From: Locusta migratoria
Taxonomy: Eukaryota > Arthropoda > Insecta > Orthoptera > Acrididae
Assembly (NCBI GenBank): GCA_026315105.1
Contig: CM048750.1
Coordinates: 261,383,151-261,447,150 of the forward strand
Direction: 5' to 3'
Length of the DNA: 64,000 nucleotides
How positions within the stretch are numbered: the first letter of the stretch is position 1; the number at the start of each line of letters is the position of its first letter. The position numbers and the translations under genes were made by a program. The notes beneath the pieces were generated by a model. The model was not told the DNA's origin. It made no database searches and was given only the letters and a program-made list of their open reading frames with translations. Below are positions 32,236 to 43,625 of this stretch, piece after piece.

Positions 32236-32370
32236 TTCTTCCTTTTCCCTTGACTCAAACTCGCTTTGAAAGGAAAGAGATTTGACGAAATGCATGCCAT
32301 CCAACGAAACGTCACGAGACTTTTGAACACCATCCCAAAGGAAGACGTAGTACAAAGATTTCAGGTCATT
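32236..32370 (+). pseudogene. Mariner-type transposase scrap
   Basis: The bases CCTTTTCCCTTGACTCAAAC onward match the inverse of 30000-30085 (the FFLFPRLKL region and beyond). It is wedged between an opposing LINE 5' edge and an RTE fragment. Confidence 0.65.
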
Positions 32371-33045
32371 TATAGAATGAAAAACATTGCGTTTTGCCGA
32401 CGACATAGTAATTCTGTCAGAGACAGCAAAGGACCTGGAAGAGCAGCTGAACGGAATGGACAGTGTTCTGAAAGGTGCACATAAAGATGAACCTTAACAA
32501 GAGTAAAACAAGGGCAGTGGAGTGCAGCCTAAGAAAATCAGGTGTTGCTGAAGGAATTAGAATAGGTAACGAAACAATGAAGGAGGTGGGTGAGTTTTGT
32601 TACTTGGGCAGTAAAATAACAAATTATGGTCGCAGTACAGAGGATGTATAATGCAGAATGGCAATGGGTAGAAAAGCGTTCTTGAAAAAGATAAATTTGT
32701 TAACATCGAATATTGATTTAAGCCTAAGGAAGTCCTTTCTGAAGGCATTTGTGTGGCGTGTTGCCTTGTATGGGAGTGAAACATGGACGATAAGCAGTGT
32801 GGACAGTAAGAGGATAGAGGCTTTTGAAATGTGGTGCTCAGAAGAATGCTGAAGATTAGGTGGGTGGATCGCGTAACTAATAAGGAGGTACAGAATAGAA
32901 TTGGGGAGAAAAGGAATTTCTGGCATACCTTGACTAAAAGAAGGGATCGATTGGTAGGACACATTCTCAGATATCAAGGAATCGTGAATTTAGCATTGGA
33001 GGGAAGTGTTTGGGATAAAAACCACAGAGGAAGACCATTACATTA
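32371..33045 (+). pseudogene. RTE LINE RT C-terminal fragment
   Basis: Starts just before the FADD box and continues through YLGSKIT, KAFVWRVALYGSETWT, KIRWVDRVTNKEVQNRIG and RRDRLVGHILRYQGIV, as in 2751-3437. A TAA at about 32647 and a frame change near 32850 disable it. It is on the opposite strand to the copy at 2654-5298. Confidence 0.85.
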
Positions 33046-33370
33046 CTAAAATCACAAAATCGGCGATTTTTTATTATTATATTAACAAGTAAAACTACAA
33101 TTTTTAAAATGTGACCTGTGGAGCTATTTCAAGACAGAACTGTATCGTATTCATGACTAGAGCAAGGGGGAGGGGTCAAGTCTAGATTACGGTACAATTT
33201 TAAAATGGAACCATATGAAGCTGCAGGAAAAAAACAGTACAACTCTGAAAAAACGGCGATTTTGGTTCGATGACGGCAGATATCACCTGGTGGATAGTAG
33301 ATGTATTGATAATAGTTTCAACGGTGTCCGCCAACAGATAGCGTAGTGACGTAACTACCAGGGAGCCATC

Positions 33371-33537
33371 AAATCTTCAAACGTTTATAGCTTATGGGAC
33401 TTAACTACGGGGTCATCAGTCCCTAAACTTACAAACTACACATGAACTAGCTTACACTAAAGACGGCACAAACATCCATGCCCGAGGGGAGATTCGAAAC
33501 CCCGACCGCAGCGGCCGTGCAGTCCGTGATTGGCACG
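33371..33537 (-). mobile_element. SINE, truncated in the tRNA head
   Basis: The 13-bp duplication CCAGGGAGCCATC (33358-33370, 33538-33550) abuts a head that stops before the A box, so this copy was truncated during insertion. The B box reads GGTTTCGAATC. Confidence 0.9.
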
Positions 33538-33622
33538 CCAGGGAGCCATCTGTGTGTACCCTTTAATGAGGAATATGTACAACCATAATGCTCAGTGTAA
33601 AATAAACGTGTAAAGCAAAATC

Positions 33623-33705
33623 AGAGGGACACGCAAGTCGCAAACGTTTCGTCCAGTTGAAAGTCTTGCACGAGACGATTGAGCCATACAAAATCATTAT
33701 ATAAA
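33623..33705 (-). repeat. Fragment of another tRNA-like repeat
   Basis: GGGACACGCAAGTCGC, then TTGAAAGTCTTGCACGAGAC recurs at 61342-61400 in the same order. Probably a SINE head. Only these two copies are in the window. Confidence 0.45.
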
Positions 33706-33956
33706 TACGCTAACACGAGGCTGAAGGTACAGTTTTTTAATGTTAATCATACAAGAAGACCAATGAAACATACGTAATTCGAAAGGTGGTTTGTCATAGA
33801 TGTTGCGAATATAAAATTATGTGTGCGCGTAGCTGTTAAGAGTGGCAAAAAGAAAAAGAAATTTTAGAATGATACTTCAAATTCTCCATAAGTTTTGCCA
33901 CTATATTATAACCCGTTATAGGTGTCATATCGGTACAGGTAAAATTAGTTCAGTTG

Positions 33957-34092
33957 CCGGGCGCCGTGGCTCAGCGCGCCCGGTCAGAGGGCTCAACGCC
34001 CTCTGTAATAAAAAAGCTGAGCCAAGAACTCATCGAACAAAAACGAACATACACGATCAGCGTCCGCAATGAATAGAACCAACCATAGAGAG

Positions 34093-34126
<34 letters not shown>

Positions 34127-34190
34127 AGTTAGCGCTTGGAGTTCCCATCTTAAGGTCTCAGGTTCGGTTCCCACTGCCCCCATTTTTCTA
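33957..34190 (+). mobile_element. tRNA-like SINE split by a poly-A-tailed insert
   Basis: GCGCCGTGGCTCAG (33961) and, after a run of about 35 A, TTAGCGCTTGGAGTTCCC with GGTTCGGTTCCCAC (B box) together look like one tRNA-like head. The insert (about 33986-34123) starts AGGGCTCAACGCCCTCTGTA and ends in poly-A. A short GTCAG repeat flanks it. Confidence 0.5.
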
Positions 34191-34199
34191 TTTTTTTTT

Positions 34200-34950
34200 T
34201 TTTAATTCTTCATAATGTCCAATTCTTAACTTTTATATATTGTTTTTAAATATAATTAAACAACTCAGTTTACGAACGCAGTATTTTAATAAGTCTCAAG
34301 GACAAACATTTGTAAGAGTTGGGATTCTATTAAGAAGACCTGTTTTTATATATGGTAAGCTACAGTGGCGGATACAGAATTTTTTTTCTGGAGGGGGATG
34401 TCACAAGGCTGAAGAGGGTGGATAAGTTCTTAAAGGAGTTGTGAGACTAATTTTAAAATACAATCTATTAGTTTCTGTGCTTTATGGCGCCATTTTCGAA
34501 AGCCCATTATTACAAAAATGTTGCAATGATTAAAACACATTAAATAGTCAAAAGTTCCAGAATTTACCACAGAATAAAAAGAGCATAGAATTTGTTTCGT
34601 CCTTTATCGTCATAGAGACTGAAACACTTTCCCACAGCTGAACACAGGGCATTCAGGCTTTGAATTTAATTCGATCTGTAACTGTTTCTCAGCTTGGCCA
34701 GATGGATATATGCGAATACCTATGCAGAAGAAGTTACGGGAAAATGGCATTGGTTGCTCCACATATTTACAACTTTCGAATAATTGGACTATAAGACTGA
34801 CCACTTGAAAACTCAAACAATAGCATAACACGGTCGAAAAATAAGTTTTGTACAATGATGCCCACAGGATTATGATATTAAGTGTGCCAACTGAATTAAT
34901 GGTGACTGTACGAAAACCTAGAGCATATGGTTCACAAATTTTAAGAAAAA
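34200..34950. other. No clear gene; possible hAT end
   Basis: CAGTGGCGGATACAG at 34364 resembles a common hAT terminus, but no partner end or duplication was found. A 115-codon minus-strand frame (34957-34610) resembles no family I know. Confidence 0.35.
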
Positions 34951-35140
34951 TGTTCAAATGTTTCTAATCATATGGAACAAAACTGCTAAGGTCTCGGTGC
35001 CTAGTCTTACAAACTACTTAAACTAACTCATTCTAAGGACAACACGCACACCCATTCCCGAGGGACGACTCGAACCCCTGGCGGGAGCAGCAGCATACTT
35101 CGTGACGTTGAGCCCCAGATCACAAGGCCATTCCTGCGCA
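34951..35140 (-). mobile_element. SINE, Leu-head variant, diverged
   Basis: Tail TTAGAAACATTTGAACA and B box GGTTCGAGTCG on the minus strand. Flanks are only loosely similar, so it is probably old. Confidence 0.8.
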
Positions 35141-36030
35141 TTTTGATAAATGAAGAGTTCCATACTCCCGATACTCTATTTTGAGGTAAATTTTTAAAAT
35201 TTCGATGTTTAATGTGGTTGAATCATTGTAATATTTTTTTTGTAATCATAGGCTCTTGAGAATGACGCGTTCTTCTTTGTTTCTTTCACGTGATCAGGCC
35301 TCGTGCACCGCACGCTGCTAGAAATTTCCGTCTCCAATGCTTCCTGTCCATTGCTGTTATTCGCCACCTGTCCACATAAATTGCTGCTTGTTTCTGTTCT
35401 TCATGGAGGCCATCCTTCCTACGTTTCCTTGGTCATCCTCGGGGTCTCCTTCCTGCAGGAACGAAATTCAGAAGCTTCTGAGGCCACCTGCCATCTTCCA
35501 TCCGGGCCACATGACCGGCCCACTGCAGACGCTTGGCTTTTATGGTTTCTGCTATGCTGGGCTGTTGGTATAATACCTGAAGCTCTTGCTTGTGCCTGAT
35601 CCTGCATCAAAAACCGGACCGTAGATCTTCCGAAGAACGTTTCTCTCCAAAACAAGGAGCTTTCGGAAGTCCTGTTTTCGAATACTCCATGTTTCACAGC
35701 CATATAGAACAACAGGATGGATCAGGGTTTTGTAGAGTCGGATTTTGAACTGTCTGGATAGACATTTAGAGCGAAGCAGTTGCAGTAGGGTGTGGTAGGA
35801 TTGGTTTCCAGCTTGAATTCTGGCGTTGATCTCCGCTTCACAAGAAGAGTTGTCTGTGAAAAGTGCTCCCAGCTATTTAAATTCCACGCACTCCTGAAGG
35901 ACATGTCTCCTACCTGCAATGACCGTAGATGTTCATCAGTGTGCCCATGGGTCATAACGAGGTACTCTGTCTTGGCTTCATTGATGAGTAGCCCAAATTT
36001 GCTGGCGGCCTCCTTTAGTGCTGTGGTCAT

Positions 36031-36213
36031 TTATTTCAACTCCTCTTCAGAGCTAGAGAGTAGACAGATGTCATCTGCATAAGCCAAGTATACCAGTCTG
36101 TTTCCCTCAATTTCAATCCCTTCATCCTTTTGGAAGGTTTCGCGAACAATCTTCTCGAGGGAAAAATTGAACAGAATAGGGGACAGCACATCTCCTTGCA
36201 TGAGTCCTGTCAC
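36031..36213 (-). pseudogene. LINE RT YADD segment
   Basis: Contains GLMQGDVLSPILFNFSLEKI and LAYADDICLLSS, i.e. the consecutive GxxQG and YADD boxes of a reverse transcriptase. It continues from the frame at 36590-36210 after a frameshift near 36212, and continues as LKEAASKFGLLINEAKTEYL (36030-35722) after a stop at 36031. Confidence 0.85.
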
Positions 36214-36590
36214 AATTTCAAATCCCTCATTACACGATTTCCCATTTTCACTTTAGCATTTGTGACGCTCAGACAGAGCCGTATCTGATTGATGAGTTTA
36301 TCTGCCATCCTAAACTCCCTTAAACATCTGATCAGGCTCTTGCGATGTATGCAATTATAGGCTTTCTTGAAATCTACAAATAAAATATGTAGTTCTTTAC
36401 CATATTCAGCTAGTTTTTCTGTAAGATGCCTGAGAGTGAAGGTGTGATCTGCTGTTGGCCGCCCTGGGTGGAAACCTCTCTGGTATGCCCCAATCACTGA
36501 TTCTGACACTTGCTGAATTCTGTGCATGAGGCAATAGGACAGGGATCTGATAGCAGACGTTAAGCAGGGTGATTCCGCGATAGTTGTCAC
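36210..36590 (-). pseudogene. LINE RT fingers/palm segment
   Basis: Reads GAYQRGFHPGRPTADHTFTL, then HILFVDFKKAYNCIHRKSLI with the first catalytic Asp. An upstream overlapping frame (36801-36406) holds ALICPIHKKGDKLKCDNYRG. The frame change between them lies around 36580. Confidence 0.85.
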
Positions 36591-36976
36591 ATTTCAGCTT
36601 GTCACCCTTCTTATGAATTGGACAGATCAGAGCTGATTTCAAGTCTGCTAGTAGTTCTTTAGTCCATATTGTTTGTATCAGTCGGTGTAATCTGTCTGCA
36701 ACTCCCCCTCCCCCCTCCTGCCAGGATAATTTCAGCCTGAATTCTATCTTCACCTGGACTCTTATTCTTGTTAAGGGGTTTGATTCTGGTTTTGATCTCA
36801 TCCAGGGTAGGTGGGGGTTCTCTGCATCAGCTGTAATTGGGGACTAGAAATCAAACTGCAGTTCAGGTTCAACACAGTGTAACAGCTGTTGAAAATACTC
36901 TTTCCATCTCTCAGCTATATCGCTGTCGTTCATCAGCATCTTGTCATGGGAATCTTTGACAAATTTCTCCTTGGCA

Positions 36977-37162
36977 GCCGGCCGCGGTGGCCGAGGGGAC
37001 TAAGGCGCTCCAGTCACGGTCCGCACGGCCACTACGGTCGGGGGTTCGAATCCCCCCTCGGGCATGGATATTTGTGCCGTCCTAGTTCGTAAGTAGTTTG
37101 TAAGTTTAGGGACTGATAGCCCCGTAGTTAAGTCCCATAGACTTTACAAACATTTGAACATT
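36977..37162 (+). mobile_element. tRNA-derived SINE
   Basis: Perfect head and B box. A 13-bp duplication TTTCTCCTTGGCA lies at 36964-36976 and 37163-37175. The body lacks the usual TTAGTGTTAGCTAG segment. Confidence 0.95.
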
Positions 37163-37601
37163 TTTCTCCTTGGCATGGTGACCTTTGCTTAGGCACTTCA
37201 CCTTTTGAAACATTTCCGTGGTCTTGAGACCTCTGAAGTCCGTTTCTGCGTCAATGATGATATCCTTAATGTAATTCCTGTTTGCTCTTCTCAGCGTTGC
37301 TTGCGTAGTCTTACAAACCTCCTCGAACTGCGCTTTGCCCATTGCAAGATTTGCCTCCTTCATGCACTTGCTTCTGGCTTCCTTTCTTCGCTCTAGGGCC
37401 TCTTCGCATTCCTTTCCAAATCAGATCTTCTTGCCAACCGCATTTCCCTTAATTGTTTCCTTTGCCGTATCTGTGATTGGGTTCTGGATGTTTTTCCATA
37501 TTAGTTCAAGGTCTTCATTCCCATCCATTTCACTTAGTGCTTCAAAGTGGTTGTTAAGTTGCACTTGATATTTGGTCTTACTTTTTTCATCTTTTAGTTT
37601 T

Positions 37602-38946
37602 GGCCCACTTTAGGTTACGGAAGTAACACTAAAAGTGGGCCTTTGCGATCGTCTTTTGACTGCTCGAAATTTAAATGAAAATAACGGCTTAACCATTCAT
37701 CTGACACGAAAATTGAATAACCTAATTTTTAGAGGAGAAAATTCTCTACAACTTTGCTCTCTTATGTTTTTTTTTTTCATATCTCGTATCGTTTCAGAGA
37801 TATTTGCAAAAATAACAGCAATTTTGGGATGTATTTCTGTCTAACTGTCCGTCTGTCTGTCTGTCCGTAACGTGTTCCCTGTTTTTAGGACGAACCGTTT
37901 AACCGATCAGCACCAAATTTTACAGAACCTCCCTTTTCCAAATTTTTCGGACAAAAAATACGGTAGTAATACCAAAAAATCCGTTTGTAATATAATCGTA
38001 ATTACAAACGAACCGTTCATCTGACACGAAAATTGAATAATCTAATTGGTAGAGGGGAAAATTCTCTACACCTTCGCTGTATTATGTTTTTTTTTTTCAT
38101 ATCTTGCATCGTTGGAGAGATATTTGCAAAAATAACGGCGATTTGACGATGTCTGTCTGGCTGTAACGTGTTCCCACTTTTTAGGTCGAACAGTTCAACC
38201 GATCGGCACCAAATTTTACAGACATGATTGTTGGCTACCAGAGACCAGAACCTCGCTTTTTGAAATACTTCGGACAATAAATACGTTAGTAATCCCAAAA
38301 AAATCCGTTTTAATGTAAATTTAATTGCAAATAAACCGTTCATCTAACGCTGAAATTGAATAAACGAATTTATAGAGGAGAAAATTCTCTCCAGCTTTGT
38401 TCCCTTGTGGTTTTTTTTTTCATGTCTCGTATTGTTTGAGAGATATTTGCAAAAATAACGGAGTTTTGACACCCTCCATTGAATTAACCAAAACCAGCCG
38501 TCCGCAGACGTCACGTGACATTCCTCGCCCAGAACTCTCTCTGGCATACGCCATCTTGCGTTGCGTTATTTGTTGATTTTCTTATTGTAACTTAGACGTT
38601 GTCATTTCAAAGCAATGGCACACTGAAGAATTAACAAAGAAACGTCGTTCTTCGTACGATGAATGATAATCTAGTGTCTACAAATGCCATATTAGCATCA
38701 GTTAACAACGGCCATAAATAGTATTAAATTAAAGAATGCAAATTACAACTGTTATTTGTAGCGTAATACGCAATGCGTTGGACTGCGCTGGTGAAGGTCA
38801 GTGGAACGAAACCCGTCACTTTCTAAATTTTGTTTTTCCTAAAAGGGTTTCAGACACTCTTATTAATTAATTTTTTATTATTTAGATTAATATTTTTGTC
38901 CAAAATGTTTGCAAAAACTTATAAAACTACAAATCTAAAGTGGGCC
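37602..38946 (+). mobile_element. Unclassified element with terminal hairpin and internal tandem units
   Basis: Ends are GGCCCACTTTAG (37602) and CTAAAGTGGGCC (38935-38946). The first 40 bp form a hairpin, GGCCCACTTT ... AAAGTGGGCC (37602-37641). Three diverged units (about 37670, 38010, 38335) each contain AACCATTCATCTGACACG-like sequence, GGAGAAAATTCTCTACA and GAGATATTTGCAAAAATAAC. A tRNA-like piece (GCGTTGGACTGCGCTGG) lies at 38776. No coding capacity was found, and no clear duplication flanks it. A second copy is at 57700-58620. Confidence 0.65.
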
Positions 38947-39124
38947 GTAAAACACGTCAGTGCGATTTTTTCCACATGATATCGTTCAACTCTTTTTAAC
39001 TTAGTCCTAGTTCTTCCTTCATACTGTGCATGTAAAAGGCATCTTACCAGAAAATGGTAAAAAAACCGAGAATGACGCTTTAGTGTGTCGAAACTAGTAG
39101 TGCATTGGTAGTTAGATGGAAGTA

Positions 39125-39935
39125 CAGTAAAAGTCCGATAATGTGGAACGTTCGGGACCGACCCGATGCCGGATTACCGAAAATGCCGGACTATCGGGCG
39201 GTACCTGCTACTGCTGGCTTAAGCTAAGCCATACATCGAAAACAGCTGTGATGCAGTGCACTGAACCATTTGTACAATAACCTATCTCTTTGCTCCAGTT
39301 TTGCTTTTTTTTTTTAAGGTTATCTGGAAGCCAATTTTCAGTTGTTACCGATTGAGAAGCATATTTCATTAATTCATACTTTTGTTTATTTCATAAATGG
39401 TTGACGAACCAATATTAAATTCGGTTATCAAAATATGTCTGTTCTCGCCTTTCTCCATGCGTTTGATGTTTCTCCAGTTTCTGGTTGATAGTCAGAATGC
39501 GTGCTTACACTTCACTCCTGATTTAGAGCTTGAAAAAGGTGTGGGTTTCGAGAACATTCTCACTGCTTAAATGTTAATAAAACTTCCACAGATCATTGTT
39601 ATAATTATGACAGTCACCACTGTTACATTGCGAAAAATGCTAGCAATCCAAACAATGAAAGGAGTCTCTGCATATTACAGTAACAGCCGTTATCTGCTGA
39701 GTAAGGTCTGAATGCTTCAGATCCCAACAGAGTCGCCTGCGTCATTGACGACCGCTGCCGGAACACTTGTGTACGGTCACGCAGGGGATCGTTCATGTAA
39801 ACAGTCGGTCGGTGACGTCAGCGTAGCTGCAGCAACAGCGGCCGCATCAAGGGGGAAAACAAGTCCCCTTGGATCCTGATGTCGGACCATCGGGCGTTCC
39901 GGAATATTGGATGCCAGACTATCGGACTTCTACTG
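39125..39935. mobile_element. Tigger/pogo-like non-autonomous element
   Basis: TA flanks lie at 39123-39124 and 39936-39937. The terminal repeats are CAGTAAAAGTCCGATAATG and, from the right, CAGTAGAAGTCCGATAGTC. Sub-repeats of GCCGGACTATCGGGC type lie near both ends. No transposase was seen in 0.8 kb. Confidence 0.8.
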
Positions 39936-40107
39936 TATGTTAATTCGACAAGTTAAGACGATTTTACCTAGTGGTGCCAGGAGCAGAAAACATATACACT
40001 AGTTGCAGGACAATCATTTATTTTGGAGTGCTGTCAACGTTACGCCGCCTCTAGACAAGTATTATTACTACGCACATTGTTTCCTGTGTCGTGTTGTACT
40101 AAATCAA

Positions 40108-40304
40108 GCCGGCCGCGGTGGCCGAGGGGACTGATGCGCTTCAGTCACGCTCTGCACGGTCACTACGGTCGGGGGTTCGAATCCCCCCTCGGGCATGGAT
40201 ATTTGTGCCGTCCTAGTTCGTAACTAGTTCATAAGTAGTTTGTAAATTTAGGGACTGATGACCCCGTAGTTAAGTCCCATAAGCTTAACAAACATTTGAA
40301 CATT
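40108..40304 (+). mobile_element. tRNA-derived SINE
   Basis: Close to consensus throughout. An 11-bp duplication TACTAAATCAA lies at 40097-40107 and 40305-40315. Confidence 0.95.
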
Positions 40305-40443
40305 TACTAAATCAATTTCTTCTTCGTGCTTTGTAAAGTTACTAAGCAAAACGTCATGAGTTTTCAAGAAAGCTTTCCCGATCAACAAAATTACACTTAT
40401 AAATCGGTTATTCCGTCACTTCTTGGTAGAACACTTCCATATT

Positions 40444-40705
40444 TAATGTTGAAAACAAACAAACCGTGTCTGGTCTACTAATTTTTTGTTCTTTTACAAA
40501 CTAGTTTTTCGGCTTATTAGGCCATCATCAGGTAAACTGTTGATAGGCATCGACAAAAAAAAGTATATAATAAAAAGAAAATAAATAAGAAAAAAAAAAC
40601 AGTTTACCTGCTGATGGTCTAATAGGCCGAAAACTAGTTTTTAAAGAAACATTTTAAAGAAACAAAAAAATTAGTAGAACAGAAACAGTTTCTTTTTTCA
40701 ACTTT
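40444..40705. repeat. Foldback (inverted repeat) of about 100-bp arms
   Basis: Arms 40444-40541 and 40599-40705 share TCTACTAATTTTTT, AAACTAGTTTT, GGCC(T/C)ATTAG and GGTAAACTGTT in inverted order. The loop is A-rich. Probably a small MITE. No duplication could be fixed. Confidence 0.65.
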
Positions 40706-41200
40706 AAAAAAATTAACCTATTCTTGATTGTGTTTCTAGAAGACTTTCTTCTAGCTTGAAAATCCTTTGTATGTGATGTGTGAAAAATTGTCTTTCAAAT
40801 GTTTAATTGGTTAGCATAACTGGAATATCGAAACATATAGCTTCAGATGAAACTGTTGGTAATGCGTGGCAGCACTATTTTTTAGTGTCTAGGAAAAGAA
40901 TCCAGAGTGATAAACTGATTACCGAATACACCTGAATGCGCCAGCCTGTACGATTTTTTCACATAGTTAAATCCCTTAACTTTATTTATGTATGAATAAT
41001 ACTTACACAATATTTCATTTACCTCCCAAGCATTCACAAAACAATCAAAACAATAAAAGACTTTTATTTAGATTCATCGTAAATTACTGACAAAAAGGGT
41101 CCAAGAAGCAATTAAAAGGAAGCATAACACGAAAAGTCAATTTAGGTTAATTACACGGGTTTTCCATATTTTAAACGCCCTCCATCCCTCCCCCCCCCCC
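40706..41200. other. No recognised gene; ends in a CT microsatellite
   Basis: AT-rich sequence without notable frames. A (C)n tract (about 41187) and a (CT)n microsatellite (41214-41278) follow. Confidence 0.5.
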
Positions 41201-41215
41201 CTCCCGGCAGCTTCT

Positions 41216-41274
<59 letters not shown>

Positions 41275-41433
41275 TCTGCTGTCTGTTATAGGGGCACGTA
41301 CCTCACCCCCAGCCTCATAAATCCGCCCTTGGTCAGCTATATGTTGCGGCAAGTAGATTTCGATCTTGTATGGTACAAATAACATTCAATAAACAGCTCT
41401 TAAAACACCTCGATTATGATATACCCGACCTCA

Positions 41434-41635
41434 AAAAACTGTTCGAATGTTTGTAGAGCTTATGGGACTTAACTACGGGGTCATCAGTCCCTAAACTTAC
41501 AAACTACTTATGAACTACCTTATACTAAAGACGGCACAAAACATCCATGCCCGAGGGGGGATTCGAACCCCCGACCGCAGCGGCCTTGCAGTCTGTGACT
41601 GACACGCCGCAGACCGCTCGGCCACCGCGGCCGGC
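41434..41635 (-). mobile_element. tRNA-derived SINE
   Basis: Head with GGTCTGCGGCGTGTCAG arm. A 12-bp duplication TACCCGACCTCA lies at 41422-41433 and 41636-41647. Confidence 0.95.
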
Positions 41636-42053
41636 TACCCGACCTCACATATCGTTATTTGTGCTTCAAAGATTATTTATTAGTAGGATAATACTCAAAT
41701 GATCTTGACATTTTACAAAACATATCGCAGGTGACAGCTGTTTTCAGCGATGCATTTTTCAAGCCGCTCTCGGATGTTGGTTTCCATTCTCTCCGACATT
41801 GCTCTGTCAATTTGAACGTTTTCCACAGCCTTTGCTTGCATGAGTTCTTCAGTTGTACGTGGTTTATGCTCAAACATGCATGACTCGAGCCAACCCCACA
41901 GAGAGCAGTCGCTCATTCGTACATGGACAGGCCTGGGGAACAAGGAGGCGCCGCGCAGGAATGGCCGTGCGGTGTGGAGTGCCGCTTCCGTCAGAGGTTC
42001 GAGTATTCCTTCGGGCATTTATGTCTATGTTGTCATTAGGATACATGAAACTA

Positions 42054-43444
42054 CACTCCTGGCCATTAAAATTGCTACACCACAAAGATGACGTGCTACA
42101 GACGTAAAATTTAGCCGACAGGAAGAAGATACTATAATATGCAAATGATTAGCTTTTCAGAGCATTCACACAAGGTTGGCGCCGGTGGTGACACCTACAA
42201 CGTGCTGACACGAGGAAACTTTCCAACCGATTTCTCATACACAAACAGCAGTTGACCGGCGTTGCCTGGTTAAATTTTGTTGTTATGCCTCGTGTAAGGA
42301 GGAGAAATGCGTACCATCACGTTTCCAACTTTGATAAAGGTCGGATTGTAGCCTATCGCGATTGCGGTTTATCGTATCGTGACATTGCTGCTCGCGTTGG
42401 TCGCTGTCCAATGACTGTTAGCAGAATATGGAATAGGTGGGTTCAGGAGGGCAATACGGAACGCCGTGCTGGATCACAATGGCCTCGTATCACTAGCAGC
42501 CGAAATGACAGGCATCTTATCTGCATGGCTGTAAAGGATCGTGCAGCCACGTCTCGATCCCTTAGTCAACAGATGGGGACGTTTGCAAGACAACAACCAT
42601 CTGCACGAACAGTTCGACGACGTTTGCAGCAGCATGGACTATCAGCTCGGAGACCATGGCTGCGGTTACCCTTGACGCTGCATCACAGTCAGGAGCGCCT
42701 GCGATGGTGGTCAACGACGAACCTCGGTGCACGAACGTCACTTTTTCGGATGAATCCAGGTTCTGTTTACAGCATCATGATGGTCTCATCCGTGTTTGGC
42801 TACATCGCGTGAACGCACGTTGGAAGCGTGTATTCGTCATCGCCATACTGGCATATCACCCGGCGTGATGGTATGGGGTGCCATTGGTTACACTTCTCGG
42901 TCACCTGTTGTTCGCATCGACGGCACTTTGAACAGTGGCCGTTACATTTCAGATGTGTTACGACCCGCGACTCTACCCTTCATTCATCCCTTTGGAACCC
43001 TACATTTCAGCAGGATAATGCACGACCGCATGTTGCACGTCCTGTAAGGGCCTTTCTGGATACGGAAAATGTTCGGGTGCTGCCCTGACCAGAACATTCT
43101 CCAGATCTCGCACCAACTGAAAACGTCTGGTCAATGGTGGCCGAGCAACGGGCTCGTCACAATACGCCAGTCACTATTGATGAACTGTGGTATCGTGTTG
43201 AAGCTGCATGGGTATCTGTACCTGTACACGCCATCCACGCTCTATTTGACTCAATGCCCAGGCGTATCAAGGCCGTTATTACGGCCACAGGTGGTTGTTC
43301 TGGGTACTGATTTCTCAGGATATATGCTCCCAGATTGCGTGAAAATGTAATCACATGTCAGTTCCGTATAATATATTTGTGCAATGAATACCCGTTTATC
43401 ATCTGCATTTCTCCTTGGTGTAGCAATTGTAATGGCCAGTAGTG
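42054..43444 (+). mobile_element. Tc1-like transposon
   Basis: TA flanks lie at 42052-42053 and 43445-43446. The terminal repeats are CACTCCTGGCCATTAAAATT and, from the right, CACTACTGGCCATTACAATT. Its 1.39 kb is close to the full-length size for Tc1 elements, and nearly the whole transposase is recognisable. Confidence 0.92.
42285..43310 (+). pseudogene. Tc1-like transposase, frameshifted
   Basis: From ATG at 42285 the frame runs through the paired-like helix-turn-helix (FDKGRIVAYRDCGLSYRDIA, MTVSRIWNRW). After a break near 42720, FSDESRFCLQHHDG (first catalytic Asp) appears in another frame. Then come GVMVWGAIGYTSRSP, FQQDNARPHVA (second Asp) and PTENVWSMVAEQ (Glu), ending at TGA 43308-43310 after TGGCSGY. 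All three DD34E residues are visible but in different frames; at least three frame changes are needed. Confidence 0.88.
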
Positions 43445-43625
43445 TAGTTTGTGAGTCCAGGTACTGATGATCTTAGCAGGTTGGTCCCTTGAAATTACAG
43501 ACATTTGAACACTTAGACAAGGAGGCCAACAAATATCAGCAAACTGAGAATGGACGCTATCACGAAGAACAGTCCGAATAGCCTCCACTGTCATCCTTTC
43601 GGTGTGAGCTGTAGCCCCGTTCTAT

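Larger units (their letters stand above)
35285..37601 (-). mobile_element. LINE with RTE/Jockey-like RT, 5'-truncated, cut by a SINE
   Basis: Minus-strand order: a linker region (37560-37180) with coiled, charged sequence, the SINE at 36977-37162, RT fingers/palm (36800-36210), YADD (36213-36031) and the C-terminal region to about 35290. No endonuclease is left. The 5' edge abuts the TIR/hairpin element at 37602. Confidence 0.8.
41950..43516 (+). mobile_element. SINE, Leu-head variant, split by a Tc1-like element
   Basis: The left part 41950-42053 (GCCGCGCAGGAATGGCCGTG, B box GGTTCGAGTAT) and the right part 43445-43516 (GTTTGTGAGTCCAGGTACTG, tail ACATTTGAACAC) are one SINE. The outer duplication ACAAGGAGGC lies at 41940-41949 and 43517-43526. 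Confidence 0.9.

Noticed and set aside
41840..42107. Overlapping frames of about 85 codons on both strands
   Set aside because: They cross the boundary between the transposase relic, a SINE and the Tc1 end, so they are shadows.
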